A stretch of 41,073 bases of DNA. It comes from DATNPH01 sp036703315 (GTDB lineage: Bacteria > Cyanobacteriota > Cyanobacteriia > Cyanobacteriales > Coleofasciculaceae). This document shows positions 14,605-23,019 of this stretch, piece by piece; position 1 is the stretch's first letter; every line of letters starts with the position of its first letter. The stretch is taken from contig DATNPH010000218.1 in the NCBI GenBank assembly GCA_036703315.1, forward strand, positions 1 through 41,073, in the 5' to 3' direction. A model generated the notes under the pieces. It made no database searches, was not told the origin of the DNA, and saw only the letters and a program-made list of their open reading frames with translations. Made by a program: the position numbers and the translations under genes.

Positions 14605-16110
14605 TTATTGCACTGAAAGTTCAGGTATCCCAATTTTACGAACAAATGATTTACTTTCCTCGTTCAACCCAACAAGCGTGACTTCTTTATTGAGCTTGCG
14701 ATATTTTTGAACCACTTTTGAAACAGCCGTTACTGCTGAATGATCCCAGATGTGAGCATGGCTAAAGTCTATAACAATATGCTCAGGGTCTTGACTGTAG
14801 TTGAATATCTCTAAAAAGTGTGTCATTGACCCAAAGAAAATTTGACCAGATATTTGATACAGCTTAGAGCCATCACTATCAATCGATATCGTTGTTTTTA
14901 AGTGAGTAAGTTTCCAGGCAAAAACTACAGCACTGACGAGCACACCGGCGATAACACCTTTAGCGAGGTCATGAGTCCAGACTACGATAATCACTGTTAA
15001 AGGCATCACAAACGCCTCGCTCAGTGGCATCTTTTGTAGCTGTTTCAAAGATTTCCAGTCAAAGGTTTCTGCTGCCACCATAATCATCACACCGATAAGG
15101 GCAGCCATAGGGATTTGCATAACGACATCCCTTAAGAGCATGATTGAAAAGAGAAGGAAGGCACCAGAAACAAAGGTAGATAACCGACTTCTTCCACCCG
15201 ACCTAACGTTAATGATGGATTGACCAACCATCCCACAACCTGCCATTCCTCCAAAGAAGCCTGTAACTATATTCGCTATGCCTTGACCTTGAACTTCTTT
15301 ATTTCTAGAACTCTTAGTCTCCGTTAACTCATCTACAAGCGCTGCCGTTAACAGAGATTCCAGAATGCCGACGATCGCTAGAGGTAATGAATAGGGAAGA
15401 ATAATCGAAAGGGTTTCTAGGGAAAGGCTAATGTGGGGAATGTGAAATGACGGCAGAGTAGCCGTTATAGCTCCAATGTCCCCTACTCTCCGAATCGGAA
15501 GGTTCATGCTGATTGCCGCAATTGTCATTACGACTATCGCAACCAAGGGGGACGGCACAGCCTTTGTGATACGAGGGAACAGATAAACAATAGCTAATGT
15601 AGCGGCTACCATCACATACATTTGCCAGGGTTCTCCAGCAAACTGCTGTAATTGTGCTGTAAAAATTAAGATACCTAATGCATTAACAAACCCAGCGATA
15701 ACAGATGGCGGTATAAAAGTAAAAAATCTTCCTAATTTAAAAATCCCCATCAAAAATTGAATGATTCCAGTCAGAACAGTCGCGGCAAACAAATATTCAA
15801 GTCCATGTTTTGCCACCAAGCTCGTCATCAGCAATGCCATCGAGCCAGTAGCCGCTGAAATCATTGCTGGACGACCGCCAGCTAAGGAGATGACAGTAGC
15901 CATACAAAAGGACGTGTACAGCGCTACCATTGGATTGACTTTGACGATCGCCGCAAAAGCTAAGGATTCAGGAATCAGTGCCAAAGCTACAGTTATTCCT
16001 GCCAACACATCAGCTTGAAAAGTTGGAACCAAACCTCTAATGTTTTTCAAATTCAGGTTTTGATATTTTCTCGATTTTAGTCGTTGAGGCTTAGCCTTAA
16101 TGAAAAACAT
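14605..16110 (-). CDS. SulP-family anion transporter with STAS domain
   Basis: A 501-residue integral membrane protein. The N-terminal family signature runs DVLAGITVALALIPESLAFA, then NPMVALYTSFCMATVISLAG and GRPAMISAATGSMALLM, with about ten membrane helices to residue 400. FFGGMAGCGMVGQSIINV is the conserved central motif. The last 95 residues are a STAS domain (ISGQIFFGSMTHFLEIF, HIVIDFSHAHIWDHSAVTAV). SulP proteins carry sulfate, bicarbonate or other anions. The N terminus resembles the Bacillus YbaR-like branch more than the BicA bicarbonate transporter, so the substrate is open. AAGGAG lies nine bases before the ATG. It is divergent from the ccmK3-ccmK4 pair, which makes a role in inorganic-carbon supply worth testing. 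Confidence 0.9.
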   Translation of the reverse strand: MFFIKAKPQRLKSRKYQNLNLKNIRGLVPTFQADVLAGITVALALIPESLAFAAIVKVNPMVALYTSFCMATVISLAGGRPAMISAATGSMALLMTSLVAKHGLEYLFAATVLTGIIQFLMGIFKLGRFFTFIPPSVIAGFVNALGILIFTAQLQQFAGEPWQMYVMVAATLAIVYLFPRITKAVPSPLVAIVVMTIAAISMNLPIRRVGDIGAITATLPSFHIPHISLSLETLSIILPYSLPLAIVGILESLLTAALVDELTETKSSRNKEVQGQGIANIVTGFFGGMAGCGMVGQSIINVRSGGRSRLSTFVSGAFLLFSIMLLRDVVMQIPMAALIGVMIMVAAETFDWKSLKQLQKMPLSEAFVMPLTVIIVVWTHDLAKGVIAGVLVSAVVFAWKLTHLKTTISIDSDGSKLYQISGQIFFGSMTHFLEIFNYSQDPEHIVIDFSHAHIWDHSAVTAVSKVVQKYRKLNKEVTLVGLNEESKSFVRKIGIPELSVQ

Positions 16111-16466
16111 TTTTGCTCCTTAACTAAACGACGAAGTATCCAAGTTGTGTTATTTTTAACGCACTAGAATTTTGATTGCAATAATTAAGGTTATTTTAAG
16201 GAGTATCTTGATAAACCCTTCATAGTATTTGATTTGAATATGAAGTTTTTAAAATAGGTCTTGCTGTGCTGTGTTTGAGATGCTTTTGCCCATGCAGGAG
16301 CCAGGAAGCGATTCAAATCTAGAATTACAAAGAAATTCTATCCCCTAGTCAGTGCTGACTTGACTCAAGAGGATGAGAAGATAGGGGAAATTTCCGGTAT
16401 CCTCATCGACTCTTAAACAAACACAGGACTCACGCAAATCGAGCCTTAAGACACTACCTATAGCAT

Positions 16467-16490
16467 TAGGGTGGGCATAGCCCACCCTAC
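16467..16490. repeat. GGGTGGGC palindrome
   Basis: TAGGGTGGGC and GCCCACCCTA form a 10-base stem with a three-base loop. Similar GTAGGGTGGGCACTGC ends bound the element at 22777-22845. Confidence 0.7.
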
Positions 16491-16677
16491 AAATAGAGGT
16501 TATGCGTAAGTCCTAAAACACTGAGAACACCGTAGTATCGAGCAAGGTATGCAAGGCGATCGCTAACCTTCAACATCATTGCAAGTACTACAATTACAGC
16601 GGTTTTTAGATGAATAAGCGACACTCTACAATTGAACAGCCGCATCAGGAACGTTGAGTGACTCACCACGATGCGAA

Positions 16678-16696
16678 GAAGACTCGTACAATAAAT
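16678..16696 (+). promoter_or_regulatory. Shared ccmK leader motif, copy 1 (possible promoter)
   Basis: GAAGACTCGTACAATAAAT lies 32 bases before the ccmK3 start. A near-identical copy precedes ccmK4 (17142-17160). TACAAT resembles a -10 box, so each gene may have its own promoter. Confidence 0.45.
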
Positions 16697-16728
16697 CTCA
16701 AGTATTTCTTTGATTCAGGAGAGCAGCA

Positions 16729-17040
16729 ATGCCAGCCGCCGTTGGAACGATTGAAACAGTAGGTTTTCCTGCTGTGCTAGCAGCAGCAGACGCTATGGTC
16801 AAAGCTGGCGCAGTTACGTTGGTTTACTATGGATTAGCGGAAAGAGGTAACTTTATAGTCGCTGTCCGGGGGAGAGTGGCTGAGGTAAACGTTGCTGTTG
16901 CCGCAGGGATTGAAGCCGCAGAGAAAGTATACGGGGGTGAAGTCGTTTCGCACTACATCATCCCAAATCCCAGTGAAAATGTTGTAGACGTTATGCCTAT
17001 TGAATACACACAGGCAGTTGAACAGTTCAGAATGTTTTGA
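16729..17040 (+). CDS. ccmK3: Carboxysome shell protein CcmK3
   Basis: A 103-residue single BMC-domain protein that helps form the carboxysome shell facets. It starts MPAAVGTIETVGFPAVLAAA and continues DAMVKAGAVTLVYYGLAERG. The pore-loop segment LAERGNFIVAVRG, in place of the GSARFTV/GSGRFTV type of CcmK1, K2 and K4, and the ending EVVSHYIIPNPSENVVDVMP mark it as CcmK3. The family literature reports that CcmK3 assembles with CcmK4 into mixed hexamers. AGGAGAG precedes the ATG. It lies 163 bases before ccmK4; this satellite pair away from the main ccm cluster is usual in beta-cyanobacteria. Confidence 0.92.
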   Translation: MPAAVGTIETVGFPAVLAAADAMVKAGAVTLVYYGLAERGNFIVAVRGRVAEVNVAVAAGIEAAEKVYGGEVVSHYIIPNPSENVVDVMPIEYTQAVEQFRMF

Positions 17041-17123
17041 GCAACTTAACATTGTTCAACTGTTTTATACCAAAATACGTCAGCTATCTATACTAAGGGT
17101 CGAAACATAAAGATAATGGCATT

Positions 17124-17141
17124 GCCCTCAAAAGGTAGGGC
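17124..17141 (+). other. Small hairpin between ccmK3 and ccmK4
   Basis: GCCCT (17124-17128) pairs with AGGGC (17137-17141), with no T-run. It sits just upstream of the second leader motif and could be a processing or attenuation hairpin. Confidence 0.35.
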
Positions 17142-17160
17142 GAAGATTCGTACAATTAAT
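17142..17160 (+). promoter_or_regulatory. Shared ccmK leader motif, copy 2 (possible promoter)
   Basis: GAAGATTCGTACAATTAAT matches copy 1 at 17 of 19 positions and lies 43 bases before the ccmK4 start. Both copies are followed by a TTCAGGAGA ribosome-site block. Confidence 0.45.
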
Positions 17161-17203
17161 TCTTGGCTTCATATATTTCAACAACTAATTCAGGAGATTA
17201 GCC

Positions 17204-17554
17204 ATGGCACTACAGGCGGTAGGATCAATTGAAACCAAGGGCTTTCCTGGTGTGCTAGCAGCAGCAGACGCCATGGTCAAAGCGGGTAGAGTCACCCTAG
17301 TTGGCTACCTCAGAGCGGGTAGCGCTCGATTTACAGTGAATATTAGAGGCGATGTGTCCGAGGTGAAAGCGGCTATGGAGGCTGGGATTGCGGCAGTAGA
17401 AAAAACCTATGGTGCTACCTTGGAAACTTGGGTAATCATTCCTCGTCCCCATGAAAATGTCGAGTGCGTTCTGCCAATTGGCTACACTGACGATGTCCAA
17501 CAGTACCGAGACGCAGTGGAAAACCCCGTCATCGGGCCACAGAACGGTCGATAG
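17204..17554 (+). CDS. ccmK4: Carboxysome shell protein CcmK4
   Basis: A 116-residue BMC-domain shell protein beginning MALQAVGSIETKGFPGVLAA. The pore region is YLRAGSARFTVNIRGDVSEV, and the C-terminal block ETWVIIPRPHENVECVLPIG is typical of CcmK4, with a short polar extension (DAVENPVIGPQNGR). It is predicted to form hexamers, alone or mixed with CcmK3, that tile the shell and tune metabolite permeability. AGGAG lies nine bases before the ATG. A glycosyltransferase starts 23 bases after its stop, so read-through is likely. Confidence 0.93.
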   Translation: MALQAVGSIETKGFPGVLAAADAMVKAGRVTLVGYLRAGSARFTVNIRGDVSEVKAAMEAGIAAVEKTYGATLETWVIIPRPHENVECVLPIGYTDDVQQYRDAVENPVIGPQNGR

Positions 17555-17576
17555 AGGTAGTCAAACAGACTAAGTG

Positions 17577-18308
17577 ATGTCCCGCGTCTCCATCGTCATC
17601 CCTACCCTGAATGAGGCAGGGTGTTTAGGACGTACCCTGCGGCAGCTGAGTCTCCTCGATCCTCCTGCTTGGGAAGTACTGGTGGTGGATGGTGGCAGTG
17701 AAGACGAGACGATCGCCATTGCCCAAAACCTTGGAGCGTGTGTCATCACTTCGGTTCAGTGTGGACGCTCAGGGCAGATGAATCAAGGAGCAGAGGCAGC
17801 AACAGGGGAAATTCTTTGCTTTGTGCATGCGGATACGTCTGTGCCAGATGACCTTGTAGCTGTAATCGAGCAAACTCTAGCGGATAAAACGGTTGCTTGT
17901 GGTGGGTTCATTTCCCTAATGGCAGGTTCTGTAACAACACGCTGGGGGGTATCGCTACACAACTACCTCAAAACTTACTATGCCCCCCTGCTTTTCCGCC
18001 CCCATTTGTTTTTCAAGGGGCTGCGCTTGCTATTTGGCGACCAAGTGATATTTTGCCGTCGCGATGATTTCTGGCAGGTTGACGGTTTTGACAGCACTCT
18101 CCCGATTATGGAGGAAGCGGATTTATGCATCAAGCTGGTGCGGTTGGGGCGAATCTGCCAGGTAAACCGCATTGTTCAAAGTAGCGATCGCCGCGTAGCA
18201 CGATGGGGTTCCCTCAAAGCGACAGCAATATATCTGTATATCGGCTTTCTCTGGGGTGTAGGTGTCCCAGCAACCTACCTTAAGCAGGTTTATGAAGATA
18301 TTCGGTAA
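17577..18308 (+). CDS. Family 2 glycosyltransferase (TIGR04283-like)
   Basis: A 243-residue GT-A fold glycosyltransferase. The donor site is seen as VSIVIPTLNEAGCL, VLVVDGGSEDETIAIA and FVHADTSVPDD (an HADT form of the DxD-type motif), then GQMNQGAEAATGEILCFVHA. FGDQVIFCRRDDFW and PIMEEADLCIKLVRLG are typical of the TIGR04283 subfamily, which often lies near arsenosugar or selenodomain-associated genes; none is visible here. A C-terminal hydrophobic patch (AIYLYIGFLWGVGVP) may bind membrane. I chose ATG 17577 over the adjoining GTG 17574. The acceptor is unknown. Confidence 0.85.
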   Translation: MSRVSIVIPTLNEAGCLGRTLRQLSLLDPPAWEVLVVDGGSEDETIAIAQNLGACVITSVQCGRSGQMNQGAEAATGEILCFVHADTSVPDDLVAVIEQTLADKTVACGGFISLMAGSVTTRWGVSLHNYLKTYYAPLLFRPHLFFKGLRLLFGDQVIFCRRDDFWQVDGFDSTLPIMEEADLCIKLVRLGRICQVNRIVQSSDRRVARWGSLKATAIYLYIGFLWGVGVPATYLKQVYEDIR

Positions 18309-18656
18309 GGGATGGGGAAATCCATTACTGCTGCCTCAAAACTGAAACTCTACAATCTCTCCCTAGCGACATACTTCTTATGACTGAGATATCACTAGAG
18401 GAAAACTTATATCAAAACTAGGTAAAGCCTGTTTTAGCTAGTTTTTTAAATCAACACAACTACAGTCTAGCAGGAACTTCAAAGATTTACCGATTAATAA
18501 AAGTGACTGAGATAAAACTAAATTTATTTCTTAATAACTATAAATTTCATACTTCTGGTTCATCCGATTGTAGGAGGACAAAAGATTAGAAATTACAGAA
18601 GATATCTAGTAGAAGAGGTTATTTAATAGCTCTTAAACCAGAGGAGGAACATAAAG
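18309..18656. other. Intergenic leader of the pentapeptide gene
   Basis: About 350 AT-rich bases with no coding frame. It ends in GAGGAGGAAC, a very strong ribosome site for the gene at 18657. A second AGGAGG (about 18572) precedes no start codon in a long frame. Confidence 0.4.
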
Positions 18657-19088
18657 ATGAAAAAGATGCTTGCTACTATTGCTTTCCTAGGCACAATAGT
18701 CCTAGCCTCTCCGGTTAAAGCTGAAAACCCCGCTCACGTCAAACAATTGTTGGAAACTAATCAGTGTGAAAGCTGTGATCTGGAAGGAGCCGATCTCACA
18801 GGTGCCCACTTGATTGGTGCAGATTTAAGGAATGCAAATTTGCAGAAAGCCATCCTCGTTGAGGCAAATTTAGAGGGTGCTGATTTAACTGGCGCTAACC
18901 TCAGGGGAGCTAATTTGACTGGAGCTTTTGTTAATGGCACTAGCTTAAATGCGGCTAACCTGATTAATGTAAATTTCAGTGATGCTCGCTTGTATAGTGT
19001 TGATGTGGCTAATGCCGTTATGAGTGATATCACCCTAGAAGGGGCGAGTGTATACAATACTGCGATCAGCGTCGGAGGCGGTGACTAA
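18657..19088 (+). CDS. Secreted pentapeptide-repeat protein
   Basis: A 143-residue protein with a signal peptide (MKKMLATIAFLGTIVLASPV, cleavage near KAE). Residues 38-140 form about eighteen pentapeptide units of the A(D/N)LxX kind (LEGADLTGAHLIGADLRNAN and so on), which fold into a right-handed quadrilateral beta-helix. A CESCDLEGA segment before the helix recalls the short cysteine pair often found at the start of such exported proteins. The location is periplasm or lumen. The function is unknown; pentapeptide helices usually act as protein-binding scaffolds. Confidence 0.85.
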   Translation: MKKMLATIAFLGTIVLASPVKAENPAHVKQLLETNQCESCDLEGADLTGAHLIGADLRNANLQKAILVEANLEGADLTGANLRGANLTGAFVNGTSLNAANLINVNFSDARLYSVDVANAVMSDITLEGASVYNTAISVGGGD

Positions 19089-19130
19089 TTTAAAGTATTG
19101 TCTCAGGAAGGGTAGAAGGCGATCGCTTCA

Positions 19131-19163
19131 ATAAAAAAATAACCGCTGAGATGATTCAGCGGT
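19131..19163 (-). terminator. Rho-independent terminator of hsp20
   Basis: On the minus strand ACCGCTGA and TCAGCGGT (19142-19163) form an eight-base stem followed by TTATTTTTTTATT. It lies 52 bases beyond the hsp20 stop. Confidence 0.8.
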
Positions 19164-19214
19164 GGGGCACCTAAATTAAGCTTTCAAAGCCGATCACAGC
19201 TAACTTACACCGTC

Positions 19215-19781
19215 TTATACAGCGGCAGGTTCAGCCTTTTGAGATTCCCAAACGTCATTAGTTTCCGTGTTAACAGGTTGCTCATCAGAAACGTTAGCCT
19301 CAGTGTTAACGGGTTGCTCTGTTGACTCTTCTATAACCGCAACAGGCTCAGCTAGATTGAGCTTAACTACACGATTTTTAGCCGTTTCTACCTTCGGTAG
19401 TGTCAGCGTCAGGATACCGTTGGTGAAGTCAGCTTTTACCTGATCGTTTTGGACAGGGACTGGTAGAGGAATCACCCGCTGAAATTTACCGTAACGAAAT
19501 TCAGAGCGGAAGAAGCCTTTCTCGTCAGTTTTCTTCTCATAACGATGCTCACCCGTGATGGCAACAGCTTCGCGAGTTACTCGAATATCGAGATCCTTGC
19601 CTTCGATACCAGGAATCTCTGCCCGCAGAACTACATTGTCATCCGTATCTTGCACTTCAATTGCAGGTTTCCAAGCTATTTGATAATCACGATTCCACCC
19701 TGTCAAATCGTCGAACATTTGATCCATCTGACGGCGTAGGGTTTCAACTTCTTGGAACGGTTGCCAACGAATCAGTGCCAT
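19215..19781 (-). CDS. hspA: Hsp20 small heat-shock protein
   Basis: An ATP-independent chaperone of the alpha-crystallin type that binds unfolding proteins and thylakoid membranes. The protein opens MALIRWQPFQEVETLRRQMD, the usual cyanobacterial HspA start. The crystallin core has WKPAIEVQDTDDNVVLRAEI, PGIEGKDLDIRV, FRYGKFQRVIPLP and ADFTNGILTLTLPK. The C-terminal tail is odd: EQPVNTEANVSDEQPVNTET is a short internal duplication, and the final residues are acidic and alanine-rich. The ATG at 19781 has AAGGAAGG about nine bases upstream, so the longer frame to 19826 is not needed. I find no CIRCE element upstream. Confidence 0.93.
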   Translation of the reverse strand: MALIRWQPFQEVETLRRQMDQMFDDLTGWNRDYQIAWKPAIEVQDTDDNVVLRAEIPGIEGKDLDIRVTREAVAITGEHRYEKKTDEKGFFRSEFRYGKFQRVIPLPVPVQNDQVKADFTNGILTLTLPKVETAKNRVVKLNLAEPVAVIEESTEQPVNTEANVSDEQPVNTETNDVWESQKAEPAAV

Positions 19782-20063
19782 ATGTGAATTACCTTCCTTG
19801 CTTGAGTTCATCAACCTTTGCTTCACCTCTCTATGATGCCAAGGCTCAAACCTAGAGCCAGTGAGGGAAACCGGAATTTGCGAGGGGGATTTACCAGCAT
19901 TCGGGTAGCCGTACTAATATCGTACTCACCGACAAAGCTTTGTATTAAATAGTTTGAAGTTCTGTAACCTGTTGTCTAAGGTGATGAAAGCCCTACGGTA
20001 AACTATCCCTTGATCCTGAGTCTCACTCATGGGTGGAGAACTCTCGTTTGGAGTTGTTATTCA

Positions 20064-20309
20064 ATGTCTCATAGCGTCAAAATTTACGATACTTGCATTG
20101 GCTGCACTCAATGCGTTCGGGCTTGCCCAACAGACGTGCTGGAGATGGTTCCCTGGGATGGTTGTAAAGCCCAGCAGATTGCTTCGTCCCCTCGGACACA
20201 AGACTGTGTAGGTTGCAAGCGCTGTGAAACGGCTTGCCCCACAGACTTTTTGAGCATCCGGGTTTACCTAGGATCAGAAACCACTCGCAGTATGGGCTTG
20301 GCTTACTAG
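20064..20309 (+). CDS. psaC: Photosystem I iron-sulfur subunit PsaC
   Basis: The 81-residue stromal subunit of photosystem I that carries clusters FA and FB and passes electrons to ferredoxin. It starts MSHSVKIYDTCIGCTQCVRA. The two ferredoxin motifs are CIGCTQCVRACP and CVGCKRCETACP, complete in all eight cysteines, and it ends TTRSMGLAY as in nearly all cyanobacteria. The ATG at 20064 follows GGAG by ten bases; upstream in-frame codons are not part of the protein. A terminator lies at 20441. Confidence 0.99.
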   Translation: MSHSVKIYDTCIGCTQCVRACPTDVLEMVPWDGCKAQQIASSPRTQDCVGCKRCETACPTDFLSIRVYLGSETTRSMGLAY

Positions 20310-20754
20310 GGTGAATACAGGGTAGCGCTTCTCGCGCTGCTTCTCGCCAAAACCCTTACAAGTCAGAACCTCTTGGTCTTAGTGGTTGTGGTGTTGCTAT
20401 AGTAAGCGTCTTTAAGATGCATTTGGATTTAGACTTCACGGAGGGAGCACAATAGCTTCCTCTTTTTTTACGGAATTGTCGCCATTGTCTGAGAAAAAGG
20501 TAAAGCTTCTTGACTGGGTAGTCATCAGTCATTAGTTCTTTATAGGTACATGCATGCCTAGTATGAGCGAAAAACTACACCCTCTCGTACTACTGTCAAG
20601 CCATACCCACAAATGGCCTATGGTCAACTAAGGACTAGGTAAGGGGACGACAATGTCATGCCGCTACGGACTATTGACTCCGGGAAGCGGCTTGACGTCT
20701 CATCAAGAGGCAAGTAGCTTGTAAAACATGGTGCGTGAAGTGAGGCAGTTGTAA
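20310..20754. other. Intergenic region between psaC and glmS
   Basis: About 445 bases with no gene. It holds the psaC terminator (20441-20469) and a decayed REP-like palindrome near 20641 (GGGGACGACAATGTCATGCC). The glmS promoter must lie to the right. No glmS ribozyme-like structure was recognised. Confidence 0.5.
20441..20469 (+). terminator. Terminator of psaC
   Basis: GAGGGAGC (20441-20448) pairs with GCTTCCTC (20455-20462, one wobble), followed by TTTTTTT. It lies about 130 bases after the psaC stop. Confidence 0.75.
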
Positions 20755-22671
20755 ATGTGTGGAATCGTTGGTTATATCGGCACCCAGGCGGCTACAGATA
20801 TCCTGATGGCAGGGTTGGAGAAACTAGAGTATCGAGGATATGACTCTGCCGGAATCGCGACGGTTTGGGAAGGAGAACTGCACCGCGTTCGAGCGAAGGG
20901 AAAACTTCACAACTTGCGTGAAAAGCTAGAGTGTTTGGAAAATCCAGCACGGCTTGGCATTGGACATACCCGCTGGGCAACTCACGGTAAGCCAGAAGAA
21001 TACAACGCTCACCCGCATACAGATAGCGCAGGGCGAATTGCGGTGGTGCATAACGGGATTGTTGAGAACTACCGGGAGTTGCGTGAGGGGTTAAAACAGC
21101 AGGGGTATGAATTTCGCTCAGACACTGATACTGAAGTGATTGCTAATTTAATCGCGGAACATCTTGCTAACTCCTCAACCTCCTCTCAAAACTCTAGCCC
21201 TCTGTTAGAAGCCGTGCGGCAGACGGTGAATCAGTTACAAGGAGCTTTTGCGATCGCAGTCATTTCTGTTGATTACCCGGATGAATTAATTGGCGCACGG
21301 CAACAAGCACCATTAGTCGTCGGATTTGGTCAAGGTGAATTTTTCTGCGCCTCAGATACCCCAGCGATTGTGCCATACACTCGCGCTGTTCTGCCTCTCG
21401 ACAATGGGGAACTGGCGCGGCTGATGCCGATGGGGATTGAAGTCTATAACCTAGCAGGCGATCGCCTTAAGAAAACCCCTCGTACTCTCAACTGGAACCC
21501 TGTTCTCGTTGAAAAGCAGGGATTCCGACACTTCATGCTCAAGGAAATTTACGAGCAGCCTGGAGTCGTGCGGACGTGCCTAGAGGCTTATCTCAACAAT
21601 GATTGGAGCTTGGAAGCAGATGAGGGTACACTGCCACAGGCATTCCAGCCACCGATTCAGCTAGGTATCCCAGCCTCACTCTATGAGAACTTAGAACGAA
21701 TTCAAATTCTCGCCTGTGGTACCAGTTGGCACGCCAGCTTAGTAGGGAAATACCTACTCGAACAGTTAGCAGGGGTGCCAACAATGGTGCAGTATGCTTC
21801 AGAGTTTCGCTACGCACCATCACCACTCACTCCGAACACGCTCACGATTGGTGTTACGCAGTCAGGGGAAACGGCTGATACTCTGGCAGCGTTGGAGATG
21901 GAACAAAAGCGTAGAGCAGACTTGTTACCGCCCTATCAGCCACGACTCTTAGGAATTACGAATCGTCTAGAGAGTTCCCTTGGGACGCTGGTGCCGCATA
22001 TTATTGAAACTCATGCAGGGATTGAGATTGGTGTTGCGGCAACGAAAACGTTTGTCAACCAGCTAGTTGCGTTTTACTGCCTTGCTTTAGATTTGGCATG
22101 GCAACGGCAAACCTTGCCAGCATCGCGCATCAAGGAAATTTTGGTTGGCTTACGGCAACTACCAGCGCAGATTGAGCTGATTTTAGAAAGCCAAGAGCGC
22201 TATATCGAAGAGTTGGCGCATGAGTTTGCCGAGACTAAAGACTTTATCTTTTTGGGACGTGGGATAAACTTCCCGATCGCCTTGGAAGGTGCCCTTAAAC
22301 TCAAGGAAATCAGCTATATTCACGCCGAAGGCTACCCAGCCGGAGAGATGAAGCACGGACCGATCGCATTATTGGATGCTAAGGTGCCAGTGGTTGCGAT
22401 CGCAATGCCCGGTTCTGTCTATGAGAAAGTCCTCTCCAATGCCCAGGAAGCGAAAGCACGGGATGCGCGTTTGATTGGGGTAACGCCGATAAATGACCCA
22501 GAAGCGGCGGAGACGTTTGATGATTTGTTGCCCGTGCCAGCCGTGGAAGAGTTGCTCTCACCCATTCTCACGGTGATTCCGTTGCAGTTGTTGGCGTATC
22601 ACATTGCTGCACGGCGCGGCTTGGATGTTGACCAGCCTCGCAACCTCGCAAAATCGGTGACTGTTGAGTAG
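20755..22671 (+). CDS. glmS: Glucosamine-6-phosphate synthase (isomerizing)
   Basis: Converts fructose-6-phosphate and glutamine to glucosamine-6-phosphate, the first step to UDP-GlcNAc for peptidoglycan and LPS. Cys2 (MCGIVGYIG) is the glutaminase nucleophile. GHTRWATHGKPEEYNAHPH and HNGIVENYRELR complete the class II amidotransferase domain (1-240). Two SIS sugar-isomerase domains follow, with ILACGTSWHASLVGKY, TQSGETADTLAAL, FLGRGINFPIALEGALKLKE and HAEGYPAGEMKHGP, ending QPRNLAKSVTVE. Its 638 residues are slightly longer than the E. coli enzyme (609), owing to a spacer near residue 140 (SSTSSQNSSPL). The start is unambiguous. Confidence 0.98.
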   Translation: MCGIVGYIGTQAATDILMAGLEKLEYRGYDSAGIATVWEGELHRVRAKGKLHNLREKLECLENPARLGIGHTRWATHGKPEEYNAHPHTDSAGRIAVVHNGIVENYRELREGLKQQGYEFRSDTDTEVIANLIAEHLANSSTSSQNSSPLLEAVRQTVNQLQGAFAIAVISVDYPDELIGARQQAPLVVGFGQGEFFCASDTPAIVPYTRAVLPLDNGELARLMPMGIEVYNLAGDRLKKTPRTLNWNPVLVEKQGFRHFMLKEIYEQPGVVRTCLEAYLNNDWSLEADEGTLPQAFQPPIQLGIPASLYENLERIQILACGTSWHASLVGKYLLEQLAGVPTMVQYASEFRYAPSPLTPNTLTIGVTQSGETADTLAALEMEQKRRADLLPPYQPRLLGITNRLESSLGTLVPHIIETHAGIEIGVAATKTFVNQLVAFYCLALDLAWQRQTLPASRIKEILVGLRQLPAQIELILESQERYIEELAHEFAETKDFIFLGRGINFPIALEGALKLKEISYIHAEGYPAGEMKHGPIALLDAKVPVVAIAMPGSVYEKVLSNAQEAKARDARLIGVTPINDPEAAETFDDLLPVPAVEELLSPILTVIPLQLLAYHIAARRGLDVDQPRNLAKSVTVE

Positions 22672-22776
22672 TACATATGTACTAATAGAGAGATTTGTGG
22701 AGGAAGAATAAAGTTGGAGAATTTAAAAAACGGTTGAACAATTTCTCCAGCCGAAGTGAGCTATTTCTCAATAACC

Positions 22777-22845
22777 GTAGGGTGGGCACTGCATACCAAA
22801 GCTAGAATCAATCGTTCTAGTTCTGGCAAGCAGTGCCCACCTTAC
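22777..22845. repeat. Inverted-repeat element, GTAGGGTGGGCACTGC ends
   Basis: GTAGGGTGGGCACTGC (22777-22792) and GCAGTGCCCACCTTAC (22830-22845) are inverted with one mismatch. The interior has a CTAGAA/TTCTAG stem. About 69 bases, non-coding. Confidence 0.8.
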
Positions 22846-22974
22846 ATTTGGGCGGTTGAAACCGCGTCTACACAAACTGATAATGCATTTGGCGATCGCA
22901 ATTTAGTATGCTCTTGTGTGGGAATAGAGGCGTATACGCAAGGGTAGTTCATGGCGTAATCGTATAGGAATTCC

Positions 22975-23002
22975 GTAGGGGCACGACAATGTCGTGCCCT
23001 TA
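22975..23002. repeat. REP-like palindrome, second copy
   Basis: The core GGGCACGACAATGTCGTGCC is the reverse complement of the copy at 14477-14505. Confidence 0.8.
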
Positions 23003-23019
23003 ATTCAGCTAGGTATTGC

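Larger units (their letters stand above)
16111..16728. other. Divergent intergenic region between SulP and ccmK3
   Basis: About 620 bases with no gene. It must hold promoters for both directions. The only clear structure is the hairpin TAGGGTGGGC / GCCCACCCTA (16467-16489), a common cyanobacterial palindrome. The right edge carries the ccmK leader motif at 16678. Confidence 0.5.
22672..23019. other. Intergenic region with two palindromic elements
   Basis: About 350 bases with no gene. It contains the inverted-repeat element at 22777-22845 and the REP palindrome at 22975-23002, which ends just before the stop of the 2TM gene on the other strand. Confidence 0.5.

Noticed and set aside
14605..16110. 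Naming the SulP gene bicA
   Set aside because: Its N-terminal signature is nearer another SulP branch and the substrate cannot be read from sequence; only the ccmK neighbourhood points to carbon.
19782..20009. CIRCE element upstream of hsp20
   Set aside because: The inverted repeat TTAGCACTC-N9-GAGTGCTAA is not present in the leader.
20310..20754. glmS ribozyme/riboswitch upstream of glmS
   Set aside because: I could not find the conserved core. Such ribozymes are known mainly from Gram-positive bacteria.
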